Below the pieces are notes generated by a model that ran no database searches, was not told the DNA's origin, and saw only the letters and a program-made list of their open reading frames with translations. Below, in pieces: positions 16,583 through 25,326 of a stretch of DNA of 42,225 nt. The stretch's first letter is position 1. Each line of letters starts with the position of its first letter. A program made the translations under genes and the position numbers. Source of the stretch: Thermoflexus sp. (lineage in GTDB: Bacteria; Chloroflexota; Anaerolineae; Thermoflexales; Thermoflexaceae); the NCBI GenBank assembly GCA_025057635.1, contig JANXBD010000008.1:1-42225 (forward strand), written 5' to 3'.

Positions 16583-18271
16583 TCAATCGATCACCGTCTG
16601 GCTCTGCTCCCGCAGATACTGGATCAGATAGTAGGGCCCGCCAGAGCCCCGACTCGTAGAGCCGCTGGCCTTCCAGCCGCCGAAGGGTTGATAGCCCGGC
16701 CAAGCGCCGGTGGTTGCCCCTGCCGCCCGATTCACATACGTCACACCGGCCTCGATGTGATCGAAGAACAACTGGATCTCCTGTGGGTCGTTGCTATAAA
16801 AGCCAGCGGTCAACCCATAATCCACCGCGTTCGCATAGCGCATGGCCTCCTCCAGGGAATCCACGGTCACCAGGCAGGTGATGGGCAGGAACATCTCCTC
16901 CTGGAGGAGCGGGTGATCCGGCGGGAGGCCATCCACCACGGTGGGCTCCACAAAGTATCCCTTAGCGAACTCGCCGTCCGTCAGGACGTTGCCCCCGAAC
17001 AGCACCACCCCATCGCGGCGGAGGATCTCCATATATCGCTGGAACTTCTCATAGGCTGTGCGATTAATCACCGGCCCCAGGAAGACGTCCCGCTGGGTCG
17101 GATCGCCGATCCGGATTTTGCTGGTGAGATCTAGGAACTTCTCTAGGAACGCATCTCGCACCGGCCGCTCCACGTAGATTCGCGAGGCGGCTGAGCACTT
17201 CTGGCCCTGGAGGCCGAAGGCGGAGCGCATGCACCCCAGCGCCGCCCGATCCAGATCGGCATGGCGGCTAATGATCACCGGGTTCTTGCCGCCCATCTCC
17301 AAGATGATAGGCTTGGGATACTTGGTGGAGGCCACCACCTTGCGGTAGATGGACATTCCCACCTCATAGCTGCCAGTGAAGGTGATGCCAGCCACGTCAG
17401 GATGTAAGACCAGTGGATCGCCGACCTCGCTTCCACTGCCCGTGATATAGTTGAAGGCGCCGTCCGGCACCCCTGCATCCCGGAATATCTCGTAGAGCTT
17501 GTAGCCCACGTAGGGGGTATCCGAGGCCGGCTTGAACACCACCGTATTTCCGGCCAGCAACGCCGCCCCGGCGGGGCCGCCAGCCAGGGCGAACGGGAAG
17601 TTAAAAGGGGAGATCACCACCCACACGCCGTAGGGCTTGAGCACGCTGCGGTTATGGTGTTTGGGAGATTCCTGCTTCATAGGCCGGATGTAGCCGTCGT
17701 TCGCCTCCATTTGGTCGCAGTAATAACGGATCAGATCCGCAGTCTCTTCCACATCCCCTAGGGCTTCCAGGCGGTTCTTGCCCACCTCCAGGCTCATCAG
17801 CGCAGCGATCTCAAAAGCCCGCTCGCTGATCAGATCCGCGGCCCGCCGCAGAATCCGCACCCGCTCGTCCCAAGGAAGCCGGCTCCACACAGGAAAGACG
17901 GCCTTTGCAGCGGCCACCGCATCGTGGACATCCTGAGGCGTCCCGCGTTGGAAAATCCCTAGGAGCCAGTCAGTATCGATTGGGGAGCGATCCTCAAAGG
18001 TGCGCTCGGTATAGCGGGGCTGGCCACCGATCATAATCGGGATCGTCTCACCGAGGCTCTCCCGAACCTTTCCAAGGGCAACTTCATATCGAATGTGAAG
18101 CTCATCGCTGGGGATGGCAAGAGTCGCATAGGTGATCTTGAAGGATGGAGCGGGCGCTTCTGCCAGTGACGCAACCCTCCGGCGAGGGGCCGCTCGGGCA
18201 GATACTTTGCGGGTCGTCGAAGGTGTAGCCTTTTTCGCCGCTTTCTTCATCGCCTTCTTCTTGACAGGCAT
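16583..18271 (-). CDS. L-glutamate gamma-semialdehyde (1-pyrroline-5-carboxylate) dehydrogenase with basic N-terminal tail
   Basis: A 562-residue NAD(P)-dependent aldehyde dehydrogenase, most like the P5C dehydrogenases that make glutamate in proline catabolism. The catalytic base is Glu325 (LEMGGKNP) and the nucleophile Cys359 (GLQGQKCSAASR). FTGSYEVG is the nucleotide-binding segment and QPFGGWKASG is near the C-terminus. The first 35-40 residues are unusual: rich in Lys, Ala and Arg (MPVKKKAMKKAAKKATPS), like a histone H1 or HU tail. The ATG at 18269-18271 is preceded by GGGAGG six bases away, so the tail appears to be translated. No proline dehydrogenase is adjacent; a 112-residue unknown gene lies upstream on the same strand. 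Confidence 0.9.
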   Translation of the reverse strand: MPVKKKAMKKAAKKATPSTTRKVSARAAPRRRVASLAEAPAPSFKITYATLAIPSDELHIRYEVALGKVRESLGETIPIMIGGQPRYTERTFEDRSPIDTDWLLGIFQRGTPQDVHDAVAAAKAVFPVWSRLPWDERVRILRRAADLISERAFEIAALMSLEVGKNRLEALGDVEETADLIRYYCDQMEANDGYIRPMKQESPKHHNRSVLKPYGVWVVISPFNFPFALAGGPAGAALLAGNTVVFKPASDTPYVGYKLYEIFRDAGVPDGAFNYITGSGSEVGDPLVLHPDVAGITFTGSYEVGMSIYRKVVASTKYPKPIILEMGGKNPVIISRHADLDRAALGCMRSAFGLQGQKCSAASRIYVERPVRDAFLEKFLDLTSKIRIGDPTQRDVFLGPVINRTAYEKFQRYMEILRRDGVVLFGGNVLTDGEFAKGYFVEPTVVDGLPPDHPLLQEEMFLPITCLVTVDSLEEAMRYANAVDYGLTAGFYSNDPQEIQLFFDHIEAGVTYVNRAAGATTGAWPGYQPFGGWKASGSTSRGSGGPYYLIQYLREQSQTVID

Positions 18272-18481
18272 GCCGAACCTCCCGAACGATCCAATTATAG
18301 GAGCGGAAACAATCTCACTGGTGATCCCTTATTTCTCTCGGATCGATGACCTGGGCTCAAAGCCTGCGGCCCGGTCACCTCGCATGGCCTAGATTTTCGA
18401 TCCTCACCACCCCCAGGGTTATGTTGGAGAAAGCGAGGATGAAGGCAGAGGGCTCGTCTCGCTTCTGAGTAGCCCAAGCTC

Positions 18482-18820
18482 CTAATCGTTGAACGATGAC
18501 TCAAAGTATGGGATCCACAAGCTTCCGGTCAGAGTCTCCCGCTTAAGGGGGAGGATCAGCCCCTCGAGGGCCTCTTGCGGAACCTTCACTCGCTTTTTCT
18601 CTAAAGCCCGTAGGCTTTCGGGAGTCAACAACGGATCTTTGACCCCTGGTGGGATCTGAATCCCCTTTAGCGCCACCAGTCGGCAGAAGACCCGGCGCAT
18701 GACAGGATCCTCCCGCTCTACCACCGCCTGGAAGTGCGCTACCACACGAGGCCCCTCCAGCGATCGCCAGGCGAAGCGCAGCTCCACCATCTGTCCAGGT
18801 GTTTTCATCGTCTTTTCCAT
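18482..18820 (-). CDS. Hypothetical protein, 112 residues
   Basis: I do not recognise this protein. It is soluble, with mixed alpha/beta character and no signal peptide. Its only Cys is in RRVFCRLVALKGIQIPPGVK; the C-terminal half is Leu/Pro/Lys-rich and ends in GSLWIPYFESSFND. The ATG at 18818-18820 has a GGAAAAG upstream; an ATG four codons later is equally possible, and the frame also extends 22 codons further upstream with poor start context. Codon use resembles its neighbours. It lies 210 bases upstream of the aldehyde dehydrogenase on the same strand; a functional link is not evident. Confidence 0.55.
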   Translation of the reverse strand: MEKTMKTPGQMVELRFAWRSLEGPRVVAHFQAVVEREDPVMRRVFCRLVALKGIQIPPGVKDPLLTPESLRALEKKRVKVPQEALEGLILPLKRETLTGSLWIPYFESSFND

Positions 18821-18963
18821 AATATCTTTTCCACAGGAAATTATAATCCATCTCAGCCTATGATCTTTGAAGATACCAGAGAACATACATTCTCGTTCCC
18901 TCTGCTATAAGGCACGGGCTGGAGAATAGGAGAAGCGTAGGTTGATTTGGGTGGAGGGAGCCG

Positions 18964-19608
18964 TTAATCGATATCTGCCATCCACGTTTTTAGGATCTGC
19001 GAGGCCTTCCGGGCAGCGCGAGCCCGGTGGCTGATCTGATTCTTCTCTTCCAGGGGAAGTTCCGCCATCGTCTTCCCGAACTCTGGGATGTAGAAGATCG
19101 GATCGTAACCAAACCCATGGACTCCTCGAGGTTCGAAGGCGATATATCCCTCGAGACACCCCTCCACCAGCACCGGGGGTTCCCCGGGCCGGGCCAAGGC
19201 GATCACACAGCGAAACCGCGCCGTCCGCTGGGGCCAGGGGATGCCCACCATGAGCTCGAGCACCTTGCGAATCCGCATCTCATCGCTGGCGTTGGGTCCA
19301 GCGAATCGAGCAGAGTGAACGCCCGGCGCACCTCCCAGAGCATCGATCTCCAGCCCCGAATCATCCGCTAAAGTCCACAGCCCGCTGCGCTCCGCGTAGA
19401 ATGTCGCTTTCCACCGGGCGTTGTCCTCTAGACTGCCGTATGGTTCCTCGGCGACCTCTAGAATTCCGATTTCAAGAAGATCGATCAGCCGCAGCGGAAG
19501 ATCGGAGAGCAGGGTCGCCAGCTCCTTCCGCTTCCCAGGATTGTGAGTAGCGATCAGGAGCTGCCGCTCAGACTTCAGAGGAATCGCGGGATTCACCCAG
19601 GCGCTCAT
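18964..19608 (-). CDS. rdgB: XTP/dITP diphosphohydrolase (non-canonical purine NTP pyrophosphatase)
   Basis: A Ham1/RdgB enzyme that hydrolyses ITP, dITP and XTP to monophosphates, keeping deaminated purines out of DNA and RNA. Motifs: ATHNPGKRKEL near the N-terminus, LADDSGLEIDALGGAPGVHS with the catalytic aspartates, FGYDPIFYIPEFGKTMAEL, and the final NQISHRARA. About 214 residues, close to family length. The start is uncertain: ATGs at 19608 and 19629 and a TTG at 19638 are all in frame and lack a clear ribosome binding site. Each overlaps the preceding coiled-coil gene, so translation is probably coupled to it. Confidence 0.94.
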   Translation of the reverse strand: MSAWVNPAIPLKSERQLLIATHNPGKRKELATLLSDLPLRLIDLLEIGILEVAEEPYGSLEDNARWKATFYAERSGLWTLADDSGLEIDALGGAPGVHSARFAGPNASDEMRIRKVLELMVGIPWPQRTARFRCVIALARPGEPPVLVEGCLEGYIAFEPRGVHGFGYDPIFYIPEFGKTMAELPLEEKNQISHRARAARKASQILKTWMADID

Positions 19609-20044
19609 TTCGGAGTTTCTCGACTCCATTTCGGACAATCTGAAGAAGCTGAAAGAGGGTCTCTTCCAGCTCCAGAAGCCGGGTCAGCGCGTAGTCGTCG
19701 GCGTCCGCCCTTAGGCGATCGGCCTCGCGCTGAGCCCGTTCGACAATCACGGCAGCCCGTTGCTCAGCCGCCTGAACAATCTGATGTTGGGCGATCAGAT
19801 CGCCAGCCTGCTCCTGGGCCAGCGCAACAATTCGCTCAGCTTCCTCCTTCGCTTGAGCGATGATCCTCTCCCGTTCCTGAGTGATTCGTCGGGCCTGCTT
19901 GAGCTCATGCGGAATCGTCACCCGCATCTGATCAATCAGGTCTAAAAGCCGTCGCTCTTCGATCACCACCCATCCTAAGAAAGGAAGAGGACGGCTGCGA
20001 AGAACCAGTTGCTCCAGTTGATCGATCAGATGCAGGATGTCCAT
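19568..20044 (-). CDS. SepIVA/DivIVA-like coiled-coil protein
   Basis: 158 residues. A short N-terminal region with MDILHLIDQLEQLVLRSRPL is followed by a long coiled coil (about residues 50-130, Glu/Ala/Gln/Arg-rich, RERIIAQAKEEAERIVALAQ). It looks like an ATP-synthase b-subunit stalk without the membrane helix. The ATG at 20042-20044 has GGAGGAG six bases upstream and replaces a TTG 27 bases earlier. The gene sits between coaD and rdgB; in mycobacteria the septal coiled-coil SepIVA is also near coaD, which from memory is the best parallel. A role in cell growth or division is inferred from architecture and context only. Confidence 0.7.
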   Translation of the reverse strand: MDILHLIDQLEQLVLRSRPLPFLGWVVIEERRLLDLIDQMRVTIPHELKQARRITQERERIIAQAKEEAERIVALAQEQAGDLIAQHQIVQAAEQRAAVIVERAQREADRLRADADDYALTRLLELEETLFQLLQIVRNGVEKLRNERLGESRDSSEV

Positions 20045-20187
20045 CCAAAACTCCTCCAAATTCAATTTCAACCGGGATCCAACCTATGCCGCTAAGGCGA
20101 AGCTCCCGCCAGAGAACGATCGATATGCCGGACAGAGCATGGGAAGATCGTCCGAAGAGAGGGCAAAACCCGCTCCCGGACGCTGGT

Positions 20188-20706
20188 TTACTCACGGATA
20201 GAGATGATAGCAACAGTCTCTCCAGTGCGTTCGGCAGCCTTCGCGGCTAGGGCACGGGCCACGTGGGGCGGAACCATTGTCGAAACGTCCCCACCCAGTA
20301 GAGCGATCTCGCGGACAACGCTGGAGCTGATGAAAGCATAATCCCGGCTGGTCATCAGACAGACCACCTCGATCTCAGGTGCCAACTGCTTGTTGGTCAA
20401 AGCCATCTGGAGCTCCAGTTCGAAATCAGAGATCACGCGAAGCCCTCGCACAATCACCTGTGCCCCGATCCGCCGGGCGAACTCAACCGTCAGGCCGCTG
20501 TAAGCGGTGACGGTGACGTTGGGAAGATGCCGCAAGGCTTCCCGCACTAGAGCCAGGCGCTCCTCCAGCGAGAAGAGCAGACTCTTGCTGGGGCGATCGT
20601 AGACACCCACCACCAGCTCATCGAAGATCGCCGCTGCTCGAGTGGCGATGTCGATATGACCGTAATGAATGGGATCGAAAGATGCCGGATACAATCCTCG
20701 GACCAT
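20188..20706 (-). CDS. coaD: Phosphopantetheine adenylyltransferase
   Basis: 172 residues; makes dephospho-CoA from 4'-phosphopantetheine and ATP, the penultimate step of CoA synthesis. Nucleotidyltransferase signature: YPASFDPIHYGHIDIATRA with the H-x-G-H motif. Also present are VIVRGLRVISDFELELQMA and the C-terminal ISSSVVREIALLGGDVS, in which the family's I-S-S-(S/T) loop binds ATP. Full length. The ATG at 20704-20706 is preceded by GGAG six bases away. It lies 143 bases upstream of the coiled-coil gene. recG is 174 bases upstream on the same strand, an order seen in several bacterial groups. Confidence 0.97.
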   Translation of the reverse strand: MVRGLYPASFDPIHYGHIDIATRAAAIFDELVVGVYDRPSKSLLFSLEERLALVREALRHLPNVTVTAYSGLTVEFARRIGAQVIVRGLRVISDFELELQMALTNKQLAPEIEVVCLMTSRDYAFISSSVVREIALLGGDVSTMVPPHVARALAAKAAERTGETVAIISIRE

Positions 20707-20880
20707 CTTCAGCTCCGATTTCAGCGGAGGGAGAGGGGGTGGGAAACCATGCTTTAAACTCTCGGTATCCCGATCTCTTCCGATAGCACCCCCGACACCT
20801 CACGTTCTCCTTGCTCTCCTATCCGAAGGAAACGGAGAGACAAAATCCTTGCAACGGAATGGAATAGCCCAAGTGGCTAC

Positions 20881-23442
20881 TTAGCTGGGCTCGACTGGGC
20901 CATGCCAGAACCGAGACACAGCCTCCGCGAGACGATAGTGCTCTGGAGCCTTGAGGTCGGGATCACGCTCGGCTAGGCGCTCCGCGGCCTCGCGGGCGAT
21001 CTCCAAGAGGCGCAAATCAGTGAGATCGGCCAGGCGCATCTCGGGAAACCCGCTCTGGCGCGTGCCTAGGAAATCACCAGGCCCCCGCATCTCGAGGTCT
21101 TTCTGGGCCAGCTGAAAGCCATCATAGATGGTTTCGATGGCCCGGAGGCGTTCTATCGCGCTATCGGAGGGGGATTCTGCCAGCAGAAGGCAATACGATG
21201 GATGGCTGCCTCGCCCGACCCGACCTCGGAACTGGTGGAGCTGGGCCAGCCCGAACCGATCGGCTCCCTCAATGAGGATCACGGTGGCATTCGGCACATC
21301 CACACCTACCTCCACCACCGGCGTCGCCACAAGGATCTGGATCTCTCCACGGGCAAAGGCACTCATCACCGCCTCTTTTTCCTCGGACTTCATCCGCCCG
21401 TGGATCAGGCCCAGCCGGAGGTCGGGGAAGATTTCCCGTTGCAACCGCTCGTATTCCTCCACCGCAGCCTTCGCCTCGATTTTATCGGAGCCTTCCACTA
21501 GGGGACAAATGATATACGCCTGGCGGCCCTGCTCCACCTGGCGACGGATGAAAGTGTAGGCTCGCTCCCGCTCCTCCGGCATCAACCAGCGGGTTAGCAC
21601 AGGCTGCCGGCCCGGCGGCATTTCGTCTATGACCGAGAGGTCCAAGTCGCCGTAGAGGGTGAGTGCTAAGGTTCGGGGGATCGGAGTAGCCGTCATCACC
21701 AGCACATGCGGGTTATATCCCTTGCCTCGCAGGGCGGCCCGCTGAAGCACACCGAAGCGCTGTTGCTCGTCAATAACCACCAGGGCTAGATCCTGGAACG
21801 TCACTCCTTCCTGGATCAGAGCATGTGTCCCTACCACCAGCTGACATGTCCCCCCAGCCAATTCCCCATAAATCTGAGTTCGTTCAAACCCGCTCACACC
21901 CGAGGTGAGCATCCGGATGGTCGGCGTGGGAAGCCCAGCGCTCGCCCAGCGCTCAATCAGTGAGAGAAACGTCCGATGATGCTGTTCCACCAGGATCTCA
22001 GTGGGCGCCATCACTGCAGCTTGAGTGCCCGCCAGGAATGCTGCGTAAGCTGCCAGAGCAGCGACTACAGTCTTCCCAGAGCCCACCTCGCCTTGGAGCA
22101 ACCGATTCATCGGCACGCCGAAGCGCAAATCGGCCAGGATCTGATCTAGCGCTCGACGCTGAGCTCCCGTGAGGGAGAAGGGGAGAGCTTCGATTGCCCG
22201 TTGCAAGAGGCTTTCATCGAAGGCCAGGGCCCGACCAGGGACACTGCGCCATCGCCGGCGAGCTTCCAGCAGGCCGATCTGCAAATAGAATACTTCGTCA
22301 AAGGCCAGCCGTCGGCGTGCCTTTTCCAGCGGCTCCCAATCCTCTGGGAAGTGAACCTGCTTCAACGCAGCCGGAAGATCCGGGAAGCCATACGCCTCCC
22401 GGATCCAGGCGGGGATCGGATCTTCCACTCGATCCGCCCAATAATCCACCACCCGCTTCAGGATCGACCGCATCAGGCGCTGGGTGAGGCCTTCGGTCAG
22501 CGGGTAGATGGGAACGATGCGGGCAGTGTGTAGCAACTCCCGATCGGCAGGCTCCCACTCTGGAGAACGGAACACCGGACGACCGAGAAACTCATCCACC
22601 CGCCCGCTCACCACGATGAACTGGCCTGGCCGGATGCGATCCAGCAAATAAGGCTGATTAAACCAGGTGCACTCGATAACAGCAGAGCCATCGGTGAGCA
22701 ACGCTCGGATCACTGTAAGGCCGTTCCCCGTCTGTTTGCTTCCGATATCCATTACCTCGCCGATGACGGTCACTTCTTCCCCAATCCGAAGCCGATGGAT
22801 GGGTTTTAGAGCCCGGAAATCCACATATCGACGGGGAAGCAGATATAACAGATCCCGGACAGTCTGCACCCCGAGGCGTGATAGGCGCTGGGCCCGCTCA
22901 CGGCCCACCCCGTGAATTAGGTGCACAGGCGCATCCAACCCCAAGGCCTCCACCTTCCCCACCAGTTTCGAAGGGATAGGAGGAACTGCCCGGGAACGTG
23001 AGCGAGTGGAAGTCATCCGCCCTCGCCGCAACGGCGGCGCTAGCGTCGAAGGCTTCCCCCGCGATTTCTCCCCTGAAGGGATGGATGAAGCTGGCGCAGG
23101 TTCCAGAGAAGGAGGCACGGCCGGTTCGTCTTTCGCCTCCGGAGTTGGCTGAGTGATCCGAAGCTCCCGCTCGCGCTGCAAGGCCTCCCGGATCCGAGCT
23201 TCCACCTCTTCAATTAACTGCCGACGCTCCTCGGGATTCGCCGCCTCATACCGCCGAAGATCCGCGTAGATGGATTCCAAAAGAAGGAGAACGTCCGGAT
23301 CGCGCTCCTTTAGGGCGGCACGGGCCTGGCGATACCAGTGATCCGCAAACCGGCCGATCCCTCCGATCACGATCCGATTCCGATATCCATCCTGGACCTC
23401 GTGGCTTAGGATTTTCTGGAGCTGCGTAAAAGGCGAAGCCAT
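20881..23442 (-). CDS. recG: ATP-dependent DNA helicase RecG with extended N-terminus
   Basis: An 853-residue branch-migration helicase that remodels stalled forks and Holliday junctions. The wedge (OB-fold) region starts near PVHLIHGVGRERAQRLSRLG and DLLYLLPRRYVDFR. Helicase motifs: Walker A QGEVGSGKTVVAAL, the DEQQRFG box (motif II), VMTATPIPRTLAL (motif III), and motifs V-VI through VGVDVPNATVILIEGADRFG and FRGRVGRGSHPSYCLLL. Typical RecG has about 680-780 residues. Here residues 1 to about 170 are extra: a helical part (VQDGYRNRIVIGGIGRFADHW) then a low-complexity Pro/Ser/Arg linker. Such extensions are, from memory, common in Chloroflexota and some other phyla. The ATG is at 23442. Confidence 0.96.
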   Translation of the reverse strand: MASPFTQLQKILSHEVQDGYRNRIVIGGIGRFADHWYRQARAALKERDPDVLLLLESIYADLRRYEAANPEERRQLIEEVEARIREALQRERELRITQPTPEAKDEPAVPPSLEPAPASSIPSGEKSRGKPSTLAPPLRRGRMTSTRSRSRAVPPIPSKLVGKVEALGLDAPVHLIHGVGRERAQRLSRLGVQTVRDLLYLLPRRYVDFRALKPIHRLRIGEEVTVIGEVMDIGSKQTGNGLTVIRALLTDGSAVIECTWFNQPYLLDRIRPGQFIVVSGRVDEFLGRPVFRSPEWEPADRELLHTARIVPIYPLTEGLTQRLMRSILKRVVDYWADRVEDPIPAWIREAYGFPDLPAALKQVHFPEDWEPLEKARRRLAFDEVFYLQIGLLEARRRWRSVPGRALAFDESLLQRAIEALPFSLTGAQRRALDQILADLRFGVPMNRLLQGEVGSGKTVVAALAAYAAFLAGTQAAVMAPTEILVEQHHRTFLSLIERWASAGLPTPTIRMLTSGVSGFERTQIYGELAGGTCQLVVGTHALIQEGVTFQDLALVVIDEQQRFGVLQRAALRGKGYNPHVLVMTATPIPRTLALTLYGDLDLSVIDEMPPGRQPVLTRWLMPEERERAYTFIRRQVEQGRQAYIICPLVEGSDKIEAKAAVEEYERLQREIFPDLRLGLIHGRMKSEEKEAVMSAFARGEIQILVATPVVEVGVDVPNATVILIEGADRFGLAQLHQFRGRVGRGSHPSYCLLLAESPSDSAIERLRAIETIYDGFQLAQKDLEMRGPGDFLGTRQSGFPEMRLADLTDLRLLEIAREAAERLAERDPDLKAPEHYRLAEAVSRFWHGPVEPS

Positions 23443-24168
23443 TCCCTTCCCTCGCTGTGCTGGAATGAGGATTGAAACGTCGATCCTTCCATACCGTCAG
23501 GAAATATCTCAGCCCCGTATCTTCATGATCGCAGCTTTCATGCGCCAGTCTGCGGGAAATGCCCTTTTCTATAAAGGACGCCGAGTGATATGCCGAGCCT
23601 TGAAAAAATCTCCGCCGAATCCAAGTATAATTCAAACCCAGATTACACTCCTCGGCCCTCTTCAATGATTGGGGGGTGCCGGCAGCCCCGTTGAAGGATC
23701 GATCCCAGGTCTCCGCCTCCTTCCTTAAAGGACACTTGGCCTCATCTTCGGAGCCTTGGAAAAGTCGAGCGACCAGTAGGCAGCGGACTTCGATGGGAGC
23801 GTATGCGAGGGAGCCCATGCGCGGCGCACTAAGGAAGGCGAGGCCTGTCAAGGCTGTCAAGCCGGAGCGGCGGGAAAACGGGAATCGGATAGACTTTCTT
23901 GGTGGCTGGCGGGTGCTATCGGATTACCGGAAGAAGCGTTCCCTCCCTCTGGAATCCACAAAGTCCCTCAGTGTGGACAAGGCCATGTTACCTGAAGCCG
24001 TCCAGGAACTGGGCTGAGAAGGCGAGGGCGGCTATCCGGATTACGCCCAGACACCAGTGTCCCGTGTGGATCTGGAAGCGCTCTGCCGAGGGATGGGATC
24101 AGCGATCGGGCAGGTTCGATGCTAAACAATGGAATAGGGACAGCGTTGATATACGTGCCTTGAGGATC
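23443..24168. other. Non-coding interval upstream of recG
   Basis: 726 bases between recG and the 3' end of the aminotransferase gene. It should contain the recG promoter; a possible match on the minus strand is TCGGCA-N17-TATAGA near 23561-23589. A perfect TATAAT lies on the plus strand at 23625-23630, but the nearest TTGAAA is 20 bases away, too far for a good promoter. Open frames on the plus strand after 23676 have no recognisable product or ribosome binding site. Confidence 0.4.
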
Positions 24169-25326
24169 CTATGCCCTTAACCGCCAGAGGCGGGCCACCG
24201 CCTCTCGAAGGGTCTCCTCTCGCTTGCAAAAGGCGAAACGCACCTGCGCGCGCCCATGGTCTGGGCGGGCATAGAAGCTGGAGCCAGGCACCACCGCCAC
24301 CCCGATCTCCCGAACCAAGCGCATCGCAAAAGTGGTGTCATCCTCTGTCCCGAAGGCACGGAAGTCTGCCATCACATAATATGCTCCCTGAGGCCACCAC
24401 ACCTCGAACCCTAGCTCCTCCAGCGCCTCTACGAGCAGACGTCGGCGCTGATCGTAATCTGCCCCCAGCTGCTCATAGTAAGCCATGGGGAACTGAAGCG
24501 CCACAACGCTGGCCTCTTGGAGCGGAGCAGGAGCGCCCACAGTGAGGAAATCGTGAACCTTGCGGATCGCCTCAGTGAGATCCTCCGGAGCGATACACCA
24601 TGCAACGCGCCATCCGGTCACTGCATAAGATTTCGACATCCCGCTGATGGTGATCGTTCGCTCCCACATTCCAGGCAGTGTAGCAATCGGGATGTGACGA
24701 TGGCCATCGTAAACGATGTGCTCATAGATCTCATCTGTAACCGCATATGCATCATAGCGCTGGCACAGCTCGGCGATCCAGCGGAGCTCCTCTTCGGAGA
24801 ACACATGGCCCGTCGGATTGTGGGGCGTGTTGAGGATGATCGCTCGGGTTCGGTTGGAAAAGGCGCGGCACAGCTCATCCGGATCAAAGGTCCAAGACGG
24901 CGGGCGCAGAGGAACGTAAACCGGCTTCGCCCCGCTGATCCAGGTGTCGGGGCCGTAGTTCTCGTAGAAAGGCTCGAAAATGATCACCTCATCCCCAGGG
25001 TTCAGCAGGGCCAGCAGGGTCGCGATCATGCATTCGGTGGCCCCACAGCACACCGTGATATGGCGCTCTGGATCAAGCTCCATTCCATAAAACTGGCGAT
25101 ACTTCTCAGCGATCGCTACCCGTAGCCGGGGGCTTCCCCAGGTAATGGCATACTGATTGTAATCCTTGAGGATCGCCTGGGCGGCCGCCTCTTTCAGAGC
25201 GTCGGGGGCAGGAAAATCCGGGAATCCCTGGGCTAGATTGATGGCCCCATAGTGTTGCGCCCATCGGGTCATCTCGCGGATCACCGATTCCGTGAAGTAA
25301 TGCACTCGTTCGGCCACTCGAGACAT
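24169..25326 (-). CDS. Pyridoxal-phosphate class I/II aminotransferase (methionine/kynurenine-type)
   Basis: 385 residues, fold type I. The PLP-binding Lys is Lys232 in SGMSKSYAVTGWRVAW. NTPHNPTGHVFS carries the conserved Asn, and VTDEIYEHIVY the Asp and Tyr that contact the pyridine ring. RAQVRFAFCKREETL holds the substrate-carboxylate Arg. The N-terminus INLAQGFPDFPAPD matches the YbdL/kynurenine-aminotransferase group, which acts on methionine, aromatic residues or kynurenine; exact substrates are not determinable. The ATG at 25326 has GGAGG seven bases upstream. Long non-coding stretches on both sides suggest a single-gene transcript. Confidence 0.93.
   Translation of the reverse strand: MSRVAERVHYFTESVIREMTRWAQHYGAINLAQGFPDFPAPDALKEAAAQAILKDYNQYAITWGSPRLRVAIAEKYRQFYGMELDPERHITVCCGATECMIATLLALLNPGDEVIIFEPFYENYGPDTWISGAKPVYVPLRPPSWTFDPDELCRAFSNRTRAIILNTPHNPTGHVFSEEELRWIAELCQRYDAYAVTDEIYEHIVYDGHRHIPIATLPGMWERTITISGMSKSYAVTGWRVAWCIAPEDLTEAIRKVHDFLTVGAPAPLQEASVVALQFPMAYYEQLGADYDQRRRLLVEALEELGFEVWWPQGAYYVMADFRAFGTEDDTTFAMRLVREIGVAVVPGSSFYARPDHGRAQVRFAFCKREETLREAVARLWRLRA

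Noticed and set aside
18347-18377. Inverted repeat TGACC-GGGC as terminator of the 112-residue gene
   Set aside because: The stem has a bulge and is not followed by T residues on the relevant strand.
23676-24180. Plus-strand frames as a gene or decayed transposase
   Set aside because: No recognisable motif in any frame, no ribosome binding site, and no terminal inverted repeats or target duplication seen.
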